From the NCBI GenBank assembly GCA_965262425.1, contig OZ253536.1, positions 2,604,001 to 2,668,000 of the forward strand: a DNA stretch of 64,000 bases, written 5' to 3'. Positions 1 through 7,758 of the stretch are shown one piece after another. The notes beneath the pieces were generated by a model. It searched no databases, had not been told where the DNA came from, and saw nothing but the letters and a program-made list of their open reading frames with translations. This stretch comes from CAZOZZ01 sp965262425 (GTDB taxonomy: Bacteria; Acidobacteriota; Terriglobia; 20CM-2-55-15). A program made the position numbers and the translations under genes. Each line of letters begins with the position of its first letter. The first letter of the stretch is position 1.

Positions 1-1405
1 CCACCTACCTGGGTGACGTCGGTGGCGACTTCTTCTACAACATAACGCCCAACCTGCGAGCCAACTTCACGATCAATACGGACTTTGCCGAGACCGAAGT
101 CGACGATCGTCAGGTCAACCTGACCCGCTTCCCATTGCGCTTTCCAGAGAAGCGTGAGTTTTTCCTGCAAGGCGCAAACTTCTTCGAGTTCTCGGGCGAC
201 CGGGACGCGTTCTTCACACGGCGGATCGGGCTGAGCGACGGCGAGGTCCAGCGAATCGATTACGGACTCAAACTCACCGGCCAGTTGGGAGATTTCGACG
301 TCGGGGTCCTGCAGGTTCGAACGGCCGAGTTTGCACGCCCCGAGGACGAAGACGGGAATCTACCCGGCGAGGACTTCACTGTCTTTCGAACCCGTCGGCG
401 ATTTCTCAGCCAGTCCCACATGGGCCTTCTCACACCCGACGGGCCGAACGGGCGACCGGAAGAGACGCGGGCGAGACTCTGGGTTTCGACCTCCGCCTTG
501 CCACGAACCGATTTCGCGGAAGCCAGACGCTCAACTTCCAGACTTATTATCTCTGGACATCCAACGAGGAAGGAACCGGCGACAGCGGAAAGTACGGCGC
601 GACCCTGAGCTACCCGAACGACATTTACAGCATCCGCATCAGCGCCACACAGACTGAAGAGAACTACGATCCTACCGTTGGTTTTCGCTTCCGCACGGCC
701 GTCCGTGACTAAGGCGGTAATTTCTTCTGGAACCCGAGACCGGAAAACAGCTCGCTGATCCGCAGTTTCAACTTCGGGATGTTTACCAGCTTCATCACCG
801 ACACCGCGAATAGAAAGCTGAGTCATCGGGTCGATTTCACCTTGTTGGGCGTGAACTTTCAATCCGGAGACAACTTCCGAATCAACGTCACGCCGCAGGC
901 CGAACGCCTCGACAACGACTTCGGTCTGCCCGGAGACATCGAACTGGCCGAGGGGAGCGAGTTCGATTACACGCGCTTCCGGATTTCAGGCGGCACCGCC
1001 GGCCGCCGAATGGTTTCCCTGTTTGGAAACTACGGTTGGGGCAATTACTTCTCAGGAACTCGGCGAGACATCAGCGGCAACCTGACGGTCCGTCCAAGGG
1101 TTGGCGTCCGCCTCAACTTCAACGGCCAGTGGAACAGGATCGAACTACCCGAAGGCCAGGTCTCGACCACCGTTTACCGCTGGGAAGTCGGCACCCAGTT
1201 CAGCCCCTGGCTCTCGCTGAACAACAACATTCAGTACGACAACCAGAGCCGCGGAATCGGCTGGCAGTCTCGACTCCGGTGGATCATGAAACCCGGAAAC
1301 GACATTTTCTTCGTCTACACCCACAACTGGATTAACGACCCCGCCGGCATCTTCACTAACGACCGCAGCGCCGTGTCCAAAATCGTCTTCACCAGACGCT
1401 TCTAA
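1..1405 (+). pseudogene. DUF5916 outer-membrane barrel protein, broken and 5'-truncated by the window edge
   Basis: This is the C-terminal part of a DUF5916 protein, a large acidobacterial family with a CBM9-like N-terminal domain and an outer-membrane beta-barrel. The reading frame enters from the left edge (frame of base 3) and shows the family signature RFPEKREFFLQGANFFEF around 138-192. The homology then jumps to another frame between about 410 and 480 (GFDLRLATNRF from base 482), so there is a frameshift. A second lesion is an in-frame TAA at about 710-712, in a stretch that otherwise reads through to PRPENSS. The last part (779-1405) is a clean barrel tail ending in aromatic Phe, as outer-membrane proteins do. 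Two independent lesions make this a pseudogene unless they are assembly errors. Substrate is unknown. Confidence 0.8.
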
Positions 1406-1420
1406 CAACCCTGACAGGAC

Positions 1421-1536
1421 AGAGTGTCGGGGTGGCCGTCCCTGGCCACCCGCGGTCAGACGCGACTCCCAAGACCGTCCTCCTGGCAAACCGGCAAAAT
1501 CCGGCGGGCGGTCAGGGACGGCCGCCCCGACACTCT
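1421..1536. repeat. Long intergenic hairpin repeat, copy 1
   Basis: The arm beginning AGAGTGTCGGGGTGGCCGTC is matched by its near-perfect reverse complement at the other end (GACGGCCGCCCCGACACTCT), separated by about 60 bases. A related copy lies at 18651-18785. It is a REP/MITE-like intergenic element directly after the DUF5916 relic. No coding potential is convincing inside it. Confidence 0.75.
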
Positions 1537-1601
1537 GTTGTGTGATGTTCGTGCTTAGATGGGGGTGGGTGGCTCGGGGCTCTGCCTGGCCATGATGCAA
1601 A

Positions 1602-1625
1602 AAGGCGGCCCGTTTGGGCCGCCTT
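1602..1625 (-). terminator. Rho-independent terminator read on the minus strand
   Basis: A perfect 10-bp stem (AAGGCGGCCC / GGGCCGCCTT) with a 4-base loop is followed on the minus strand by a T run (TTTTTGC). It lies 140 bases downstream of the small HTH gene at 1766-1993 and probably ends that transcript. Confidence 0.7.
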
Positions 1626-1712
1626 CGATGGGACGGTAGTAATCCAAAAACTCTTGCTCAACGCGGGGAGGTCGTCGATTCACGTTTCGACTGGCGCCCT
1701 GGGCTTCAGTCC

Positions 1713-1780
1713 ATCAACTTGGTAGACAGAAACCAGAAAAACTATCAACTTTGATTAAAATCCTATCAAGTTGGTAGACA
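1713..1780. repeat. Three short direct repeats beside the HTH gene
   Basis: ATCAACTTGGTAGACA at 1713-1728 and ATCAAGTTGGTAGACA at 1765-1780 differ by one base. A partial third copy, ATCAACTTTGAT, lies at 1744-1755. The last repeat contains the stop codon of the adjacent HTH gene. They could be binding sites for that protein or a recombination-type array; the sequence alone does not decide. Confidence 0.55.
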
Positions 1781-1993
1781 AGAACCGACTCTTCGCTGCC
1801 CGTGCGTCGCCTTCCACTGCTCAAAATTCGCAGCCACGATGAAGAATTTTCTACCGATCTGCATGATCGGAATCTCATCTTCCTCAATGATTCTGCGGAA
1901 ATGGCGAATCGAGAAGCCTGCGAGCCGTGCGGCCGAGGGAACGTCCAAAAAGGTTTTGGTTCTCGTCTGTGTCATAACCTGTTGCGCCATCAT
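1766..1993 (-). CDS. Small excisionase-like helix-turn-helix protein
   Basis: A 76-residue protein. Its core (DVPSAARLAGFSIRHFRRII followed by a short wing with PIMQIGRKFFI) matches the HTH_17/MerR-like excisionase fold used by Xis-type proteins and small DNA-binding regulators. The start at 1993 is chosen because AGGAGG lies four bases upstream of tandem ATG codons; the frame also stays open further upstream without a ribosome site. No integrase is adjacent, so an excision role is only possible. A strong terminator hairpin follows at 1602-1625 and direct repeats overlap the 3' end. Confidence 0.6.
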   Translation of the reverse strand: MMAQQVMTQTRTKTFLDVPSAARLAGFSIRHFRRIIEEDEIPIMQIGRKFFIVAANFEQWKATHGQRRVGSCLPT

Positions 1994-2098
1994 GGCACCT
2001 CCTGCCCCCTCTAGTAGCAAGGGTCGTACCATCTCGAAACCACGTCCAACGCGCCCACGATTCCTGTAATTACTCCCCCAATAACTAACAACCACAGG

Positions 2099-2215
2099 GC
2101 GAAGTTCTACAAGATCACGGGAAAAGGCCGGGCTCACCGGGACTCCGAGAACCAGAACTGGGAGGGTCTGTCGGCGGCGGTGTCGAAGGTCATGCGAACG
2201 GACGAAGGAGCCTGA
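2099..2215 (+). pseudogene. PadR-family regulator, C-terminal relic
   Basis: About 38 codons ending at TGA 2213-2215 translate to a typical PadR C-terminus: KFYKITGKGRAHRDSENQNW then LSAAVSKVMRT. In the family this is the end of the winged helix (Tyr-Lys-(I/L)-T-x-x-G-R) followed by the dimerisation helix. No N-terminal half or start is present, so it is a fragment. In Acidobacteriota PadR genes commonly precede ATPase-less MacB/FtsX permeases, and a permease prefix relic follows immediately. Confidence 0.6.
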
Positions 2216-2335
2216 GAAGTGCAGATACCGTGACCGCTATCGGATCGGCTTCGGGGATTGTTTCGACCCGGGGCGATGGAGCGGGCAGGCGACGAATTCC
2301 GATCTCACATTGCGCGACAACGACGGAATGACCCT
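2216..2335 (+). pseudogene. ABC permease N-terminal prefix relic
   Basis: In the frame of base 2258 the translation MERAGDEFRSHIARQ resembles the start of acidobacterial MacB-type permeases, which begin with a short prefix domain (ERELDEELRFHLE-like). The frame has no proper start and runs into the 3' end of the moxR gene on the other strand. With the PadR tail just upstream it preserves the normal gene order PadR then permease. The similarity is short, so this is tentative. Confidence 0.4.
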
Positions 2336-3332
2336 ACTCCCGAACGCTTTCGAGGATGGCTTTTAGAATGGTGTCCGATTCGATGCGTTCGGCTTCGCCC
2401 TCAAAGTTTAAAATCACGCGGTGTCGGAGCGCGGGCAGGACCACGGACCGGACATCCTCGTAGGCAACTTCACGGCGACCATTGAGCAACGCGCGGATCT
2501 TCGCTCCGACGACCAGCGCCTGGGAGCCGCGGGGGCTGGCCCCGTAGTTCACGTACCGTTTCGTCAGGTCATGCGCGAACTCCGTCGTGGGCTGCGTGGA
2601 CATGACGATACGGATGGCGTAATCCTGAACACGCTCGGAAATCGGAACTCCCAGGGCGACTTGCCTCAACTGGAGAATCTTCTCTCGATCCCACACCTTC
2701 TCGACCGTGGGTTCTTCTTCCTGAGTGGTGCGGTCCAGAATCTCGTGGATGTCATCCATTTCGGGAAAGTCCATCCGCAATTTCATAAAAAAACGGTCAA
2801 CCTGGGCCTCGGGCAACGGATAGGTGGCTTCCAGTTCCAGAGGGTTCAACGTCGCCATGACGACGAACGGGGGCTCCAGCCGATAGGTGTGATTCCCGAC
2901 AGTGACGCTCTTTTCCTGCATCGCCTCGAGCAGGGCGGACTGGGTTTTTGGCGTCGCGCGATTGATCTCGTCGGCCAGAACGATGTTGGCGAACACCGGA
3001 CCGGGCTGAAATTCCAAGGTCCTGTCGCCCGTCTCGCTCTCCTGAACGACGTTCGTTCCGACGATGTCCGCGGGCATCAGGTCCGGCGTAAACTGAATCC
3101 TCGACGAAGTGAGGTGGAGCACATCACTCAGTGTCTGGACAAGCTTGGTCTTACCTACACCAGGAACGCCTTCAAGGATCGCATGGCCCCTGGCCAGCAC
3201 CGTGATGAGCACTTCATCGATGACCTCCTTGTAGCCCACAATGAGCTTGGAGATCTCGGAATTGACCATCTGGAAGTCGGTCCGGAATTGCTCGATCTGC
3301 TTGTCGGTGAGTTCAACTACCGATTGTTCCAC
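2334..3332 (-). CDS. MoxR-family AAA+ ATPase
   Basis: A full-length 332-residue MoxR ATPase. Walker A (GVPGVGKT) is at residues 55-62, Walker B (LADEIN) at about 119-124, sensor 1 (TLNP) near 161-164, and the arginine-containing LPEAQVDRF near 173-181. MoxR proteins are chaperone-like ATPases that usually work with DUF58 and VWA-domain partners, often in metal-cofactor insertion or envelope assembly. Here it starts with GTG after GAGGAACGAA. No DUF58 or VWA gene lies beside it, so it is an orphan within this window. Confidence in the family is high; its client is unknown. Confidence 0.93.
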   Translation of the reverse strand: MEQSVVELTDKQIEQFRTDFQMVNSEISKLIVGYKEVIDEVLITVLARGHAILEGVPGVGKTKLVQTLSDVLHLTSSRIQFTPDLMPADIVGTNVVQESETGDRTLEFQPGPVFANIVLADEINRATPKTQSALLEAMQEKSVTVGNHTYRLEPPFVVMATLNPLELEATYPLPEAQVDRFFMKLRMDFPEMDDIHEILDRTTQEEEPTVEKVWDREKILQLRQVALGVPISERVQDYAIRIVMSTQPTTEFAHDLTKRYVNYGASPRGSQALVVGAKIRALLNGRREVAYEDVRSVVLPALRHRVILNFEGEAERIESDTILKAILESVRE

Positions 3333-3455
3333 TTCGTTCCTCGCACGTGTAATTTATTCAGGAACCGGCCAGCCGCCATCCCAAAACCGAGTCATGCATT
3401 ATAAAGGAAATTTGGCAATGCCGAGCGGTTTCTTGGGCAGCTTCTGAACCGATCC

Positions 3456-3608
3456 AGGAGTCAACGCGGCCGAAGAGATCGTAGCGAGAAAGTGGAGAAT
3501 CGGGGCCAGATTCTCTCGATTTTGAGACGAATACTGGTTCTATTTAACGAAAATCAGGGAAATATGGACCGATTGTACCGCTTTCGCTGTAGCCGCGCAG
3601 GCTCCTAG
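3456..3608. repeat. Intergenic repeat B (AGGAGCCTGCGCGGC family), composite copy
   Basis: The left part (GCGGCCGAAGAGATCGTAGC then GAGAAAGTGGAGAATCG) matches the repeat at 21887-21990. The right end (3592-3608) is GCCGCGCAGGCTCCTAG in the opposite orientation, giving inverted ends around about 150 bp. The right end contains the TAG stop codon of the coiled-coil gene on the minus strand. Other copies are at 7048-7071, 15340-15384 and 21887-21990. Confidence 0.7.
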
Positions 3609-4252
3609 TGGTCCGCGCGGGAAAACAACTTATCGATGAAGGAGGGCGGGGGTACCGGCTTACGGACGGCCAGTTTCTTCTTGAGGCGTTCGATCTCGAC
3701 GGTCAGACGACGGCGCTCCCCCTGCCATCGGTCTTCGTTCGACCGCATCTCCCGCCCGAACTCGACTTTGAGTGAACGCCTTCGTGCTTCAAGCTCGGTT
3801 TCCATTTTTTCCTCGAGGCCCTGCTTGACACGAAGCTCATTTCCGGATCGATCGATGAGCTCGACGATGCGACTTTCGAGATCCTCGATCTTGGACTTCG
3901 ACCGATTCTCCCTGAAGTCGAGTTCCCGAGCCTGCTCCTCGCACTTGATTTCAAGCTGCCGGTTGTAGCGCTGAGTCTCGCCCAGACGATCCTCGATATC
4001 CTTGGTACTGTTCGCTCGCGTTTGTGCCTCCTCCGTCGTTGTACGAAGGCTGTCGATTTCTTCATGCAGTCGTCGCCGTTCACTGCGCCACCGATCTGTA
4101 GCGACATCGAACTCCGTCTCCAACTGTTTCCTGTCACGATTGGCATTCCGAAGTCTCTGCTCGAACTCCTCCCGAAGTTCTTCGGCGGTTCGCGAAGGTT
4201 TGCCTTCCGTGTCATGCGGTCCCTCAAAGGCGCTCTTCCCTGTCCCTAACAT
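3605..4252 (-). CDS. Coiled-coil protein of unknown function
   Basis: About 215 residues, very rich in Glu, Arg, Lys and Leu with heptad-like spacing from about residue 25 to 195, so it should form a long coiled coil. There is no signal peptide or membrane segment. The start at 4252 is preferred because GGGAGG lies just upstream; a GTG-ATG-ATG cluster 12-18 bases earlier is the alternative. Its TAG stop is the first part of an intergenic repeat (CTAGGAGCCTGCGCGGC read on this strand). I do not recognise a family; a cytoplasmic scaffolding role is only a guess. Confidence 0.6.
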   Translation of the reverse strand: MLGTGKSAFEGPHDTEGKPSRTAEELREEFEQRLRNANRDRKQLETEFDVATDRWRSERRRLHEEIDSLRTTTEEAQTRANSTKDIEDRLGETQRYNRQLEIKCEEQARELDFRENRSKSKIEDLESRIVELIDRSGNELRVKQGLEEKMETELEARRRSLKVEFGREMRSNEDRWQGERRRLTVEIERLKKKLAVRKPVPPPSFIDKLFSRADH

Positions 4253-4420
4253 TTTTCCTCCCATCATCACTTTCGATGATGGGAGATATCCTGCATGCCG
4301 GGGCCCAAACAGACTCCATACGCCTAAATCGGTCTGGGTATTGACGTTACGCTGGTGTGGAGTGGACCGAAGCTCCGACGAGGTCCATCAACTTGATTGA
4401 CTGGGAATGCTTGGAAGCTC

Positions 4421-5776
4421 CTAAACGGCTCCGTACGCCAGCATGGCATCGGCCACCTTCACGAAACCTGCGATGTTTGCGCCATCGACATAGTTGATGT
4501 AACCGTCGGTCTGGTAGCCGTGACGCACGCACCGCGCGTGTATGTCGAGCATGATCGAGCGGAGTCGGCTGTCGACTTCGTCCCGGGGCCAGGAAATTCG
4601 CAGGGCGTTCTGGCTCTGTTCCAGACCGGATACCGCCACACCACCGGCGTTAGCAGCCTTACCCGGACCGATAGGAACTCGCGCTCGCAGAAAGGCGCGC
4701 GTCGCATCCCGGGTGCACGGCATATTGGCCCCCTCGGCGATCGCCGTCAATCCGTTGTCGAGAAGTTCTCTCGCGTCCTCGAGGTCGAGTTCATTCTGTG
4801 TGGCGCAAGGAAATGCCAGACTGGCCTTGACACTCCACGGTCGTTTTCCTTCGTGGTAAGTGGCCCGTGCGAAATGCTCGGCATATTCACTGATCCTGCC
4901 ACGGCGACGTTCCTTGAGCTTCTTCAGCCATTCCAGCTTTTCTTCGTCGATGCCGTCCGGATCATGTATAAAACCTCCCGAATCTGAAGCTGTGACCGGT
5001 TTCGCCCCAAGCTGAACCAGTTTCTCGAGAGTGTATAACGCGACGTTTCCGGAGCCAGACACCGCACAGACTTTCCCTTCGAGGCCGGCTCCCCGTGCAT
5101 CGAGCATGTTCTGCATGAAGTAGACACAACCGTAACCGGTCGCCTCCCGGCGGATCAGGCTGCCTCCGAAGCTGAGCCCCTTGCCGGTGAGGATTCCCGC
5201 AAAGCGGTTCTCCAGACGCTTGTACTGACCAAACAGGTAGCTGATCTCTCGAGCGCCCACTCCGATGTCTCCGGCCGGAACATCAATATCCTCGCCAATG
5301 TAGCGATGAAGTTCGGTCATCATCGACTGACAGAAGCGCATTATTTCGCCGTCGCTCTTGCCTTTCGGGTTGAAGTTGGATCCGCCTTTTGCGCCGCCCA
5401 TAGTAAGACCGGTCAGGCTGTTCTTAAAAACCTGTTCAAAGCCCAGAAACTTCAAGACGCTCTGCGTGACGCTGGGATGGAATCTCAATCCGCCCTTGTA
5501 GGGACCGATCGAATTGTTGAACTGAACCCGCCAGGCACGGTTGGCCCGGATACAGCCGGCGTCATCCTGCCAGGTCACGCGAAAGATAATGATGCGATCC
5601 GGCTCCGTCATCCGTTCGGCGATCCTCGCCTCATGGTATTCCGGATGTTCCAGCATGAACGGTGTGAGGCTCTCGGCCACTTCGCGCACGGCCTGGTGGA
5701 ATTCAGGTTCTCCCGGATTGCGACGGATCAACCCGCGCATAAATCGCTCGACCCGGACTTCGACCTCTGGCGTCAT
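4421..5776 (-). CDS. gdhA: NADP-type glutamate dehydrogenase
   Basis: A 451-residue hexameric-type glutamate dehydrogenase, the usual length for the roughly 450-residue class. It interconverts 2-oxoglutarate plus ammonium and glutamate. The substrate region (GPYKGGLRFHPSV, then GLTMGGAKGGSNFNPKGKS with the catalytic lysine) and the DVPAGDIGVGAREI segment are intact. The Rossmann motif VSGSGNVA follows. ATG at 5776 is preceded by GGAGACCTTT. The class suggests NADP(H), but cofactor choice was not proven from the sequence. It lies upstream-adjacent to ald on the same strand with a 170-bp gap, so both may serve amino-acid nitrogen balance. Confidence 0.95.
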   Translation of the reverse strand: MTPEVEVRVERFMRGLIRRNPGEPEFHQAVREVAESLTPFMLEHPEYHEARIAERMTEPDRIIIFRVTWQDDAGCIRANRAWRVQFNNSIGPYKGGLRFHPSVTQSVLKFLGFEQVFKNSLTGLTMGGAKGGSNFNPKGKSDGEIMRFCQSMMTELHRYIGEDIDVPAGDIGVGAREISYLFGQYKRLENRFAGILTGKGLSFGGSLIRREATGYGCVYFMQNMLDARGAGLEGKVCAVSGSGNVALYTLEKLVQLGAKPVTASDSGGFIHDPDGIDEEKLEWLKKLKERRRGRISEYAEHFARATYHEGKRPWSVKASLAFPCATQNELDLEDARELLDNGLTAIAEGANMPCTRDATRAFLRARVPIGPGKAANAGGVAVSGLEQSQNALRISWPRDEVDSRLRSIMLDIHARCVRHGYQTDGYINYVDGANIAGFVKVADAMLAYGAV

Positions 5777-5949
5777 AAAGGTCTCCTTCCTCTTTTTGAC
5801 ATCTTAGCAGTCCATCGCCCGATCGTGAACGAGTCCGTGCACCGAAGTCACGACCCCGTCTGAACTGAAGCGCTGTTGGGGCCCACTTCGTCAGGGTTCG
5901 GAGGCGGCAAGAGCGACGGTCGAGGTCCAGCAACCCGACAAACTCGGTC

Positions 5950-7014
5950 TCACGCGAGCGCCTCGGCTACGGCCGGATGAACGATTTCCCCTTTGGCAAC
6001 GTTGATCGCCCCGGCCAGCACGGGATCGCACAAGCCACCTTCCGAAGCCAGACGCTGGATGTAGGGAACCACCACGCTCGACAACGCCTGCGAACTGGTC
6101 GTTGGAACCGCGCCGGGCAAGTTCGTCACGCCGAAGTGGACGACACCGTGCAAAACATAAGTGGGATCTTCATAGGTGGTCGGATGAATGGTTTCGACAC
6201 ATCCGCCTTGATCCACGGACACATCCGCAATCACACTCCCACGGTTCATCCCACGAACCATCGCCTCAGTGACCGAGCGATGAGCTTTCGCGCCTGGGAC
6301 CAGGACGGCCCCCACCACCAGATCCGCGTCAGAAACCGCTTCGGCGATCAGATCACCGTAAGCAGGCAAACTTGTAACGTTGGGCCCCAGGGCGTTTGCG
6401 CGAATGTGACTCTCTCGCCGAATGTCAAAGACCGTGACACGCGCACCGAGCGCGGCGGCGACGCCGGCAGCGTTGATGCCGACACTGCCGGCGCCGATGA
6501 CGACAACATGTCCCCGATCCGCCGACGGCAGGCCGCCAAGCATCAGGCCCCGCCCCCCGTTGTGCTGGTGGAGCAGCGTCGTCCCGATCTGCATCGCCAA
6601 CCGCCCCGCGATCTCGCTCATGGGCGCAAGAATGGGAAGTTTCCCGTCCTCTTCGACCGTCTCCCATGCCACCGCGGTCAGACCTTTATTCTGCAGAATC
6701 CGGGCCACTTTCGGAAGGGCGGCCAGGTGCAGAAAACTGAACAACAGGTGGTCTTCCCGCAGCAGGTCAAACTCGGGCTCGATCGGTTCTTTCACTTTGA
6801 CGACCATCTGGGCCCGGGCGTACAGGTCGGCGGCATCGCCGGCAATCTTCACGCCGACACGAGCATATGTTTCGTCAGGGTAGCCCGTCAGCACACCGGC
6901 TCCGGACTGGAGATAGACTTCATGCCCACTACGCACGATTTCGGCTGCAGCCGCAGGCACAAGTGCAACGCGACCTTCCTTTGGTTTGATCTCAGTTGGA
7001 ATTCCTATACGCAT
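5950..7014 (-). CDS. ald: Alanine dehydrogenase
   Basis: 354 residues, slightly short for the roughly 370-residue family but complete at both ends. It catalyses reversible NAD-dependent deamination of L-alanine to pyruvate. The start MRIGIPTEIKPKEGRVALVP, the VKVKEPIEPEF segment carrying a substrate lysine, and the NAD-binding VVIGAGSVGINAAG are all canonical, as is the end NVAKGEIVHPAVAEAL. ATG follows GGAGGTGCCACG. It is transcribed in the same direction as gdhA downstream of it, a pairing that would move amino nitrogen between alanine, glutamate and ammonium. Confidence 0.95.
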   Translation of the reverse strand: MRIGIPTEIKPKEGRVALVPAAAAEIVRSGHEVYLQSGAGVLTGYPDETYARVGVKIAGDAADLYARAQMVVKVKEPIEPEFDLLREDHLLFSFLHLAALPKVARILQNKGLTAVAWETVEEDGKLPILAPMSEIAGRLAMQIGTTLLHQHNGGRGLMLGGLPSADRGHVVVIGAGSVGINAAGVAAALGARVTVFDIRRESHIRANALGPNVTSLPAYGDLIAEAVSDADLVVGAVLVPGAKAHRSVTEAMVRGMNRGSVIADVSVDQGGCVETIHPTTYEDPTYVLHGVVHFGVTNLPGAVPTTSSQALSSVVVPYIQRLASEGGLCDPVLAGAINVAKGEIVHPAVAEALA

Positions 7015-7047
7015 CGTGGCACCTCCATGACTGCTATTTTCATCTCC

Positions 7048-7071
7048 AGGAGCCTGCGCGGCAGGCTCCTT
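7048..7071. repeat. Repeat B, short palindromic copy
   Basis: AGGAGCCTGCGCGGCAGGCT followed by CCTT forms a compact palindrome that matches the end sequence of the repeat B family. It sits between ald and the PadR relic. Confidence 0.6.
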
Positions 7072-7154
7072 GCAACGCCCCTACCATCTTGGACGTAAGC
7101 TCGCTTCTATTCGCCGTGTGACACGTATTGTTTGATTTTGTAGAAGATATCGAT

Positions 7155-7351
7155 ATGGCAACGGGTGATTACCTTGGAGAATTCGAGCAGATTGTTTTGC
7201 GCGCCGTCGCCCGTACGAGCGACGACGCTTACGGCATCACGATCCGCGATGAAATCCAGAGACGTATCGGGGCGACGTTTCGATAGGCGCCCTCTACCTG
7301 ACACTCGATCGACTGACCGGCAAAGGCTATTTGCGACTATTGTTGGATTGA
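7155..7351 (+). pseudogene. PadR-family regulator, N-terminal relic with frameshift
   Basis: From ATG 7155 the translation MATGDYLGEFEQIVLRAVAR then YGITIRDEI is a typical PadR start (winged-helix N-terminus). The frame stops at 7284-7286, but the frame of base 7277 continues the homology as VSIGALYLTLDRLTGKGYLR, the PadR recognition helix and wing, before stopping at 7349-7351. So the gene has a frameshift near 7277-7284 and lacks its C-terminal third, which is replaced by the end of an ABC permease. Confidence 0.8.
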
Positions 7352-7545
7352 CGGGCGGATTGGTGGGGGGCCTTTGGGCCACGCGCTTTCTGGAAACCTT
7401 GCTCGTTGGAGTCGAACCGACCGACCCGCTCAGCTTCGCAGGCATCGCGGCGATCTTTATGATGGTTGCCCTGATCGCCTGTTACGTGCCGGCTCGACGG
7501 GCGATCCGCCTGGATCCGGTCGTCGCTTTGCGTGAAGGACTAGCC
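7330..7545 (+). pseudogene. ABC permease (MacB/FtsX), C-terminal relic
   Basis: In the frame of base 7165 the sequence from about 7330 reads GLTGGLVGGLWATRFLETLL, then GVEPTDPLSF, then CYVPARRAIRLDPVVALREG. This is the last two membrane segments and the conserved PARRA-DP-ALR end of acidobacterial MacB-type permeases. It is joined directly to the PadR relic, so a deletion removed the PadR C-terminus and almost all of the permease. The IS1380 element begins shortly after. Confidence 0.75.
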
Positions 7546-7758
7546 CGCATTTCTCACCAATCGGATAATCAGGTGATATGGGGCAGTAGGAAGTGGAATC
7601 ATGAGGGCAAGGGTGCGGATGGGGCAGGAGTGAGTGACTTGTGGGAGTCGAAAAGGGTGAGTTGCCGCATGATTGGGCTCAGGATAGCGTGACGGGACGC
7701 ACGGAGGCAGACCTGGGCCGAGGCGATCGAAGCAAGTCGAATGTGGGGGCCGTGTCGG

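Noticed and set aside
6..1405. Intact DUF5916 gene with a sequencing error only at the stop
   Set aside because: There are two separate lesions (frameshift and stop), so a single error cannot restore the frame.
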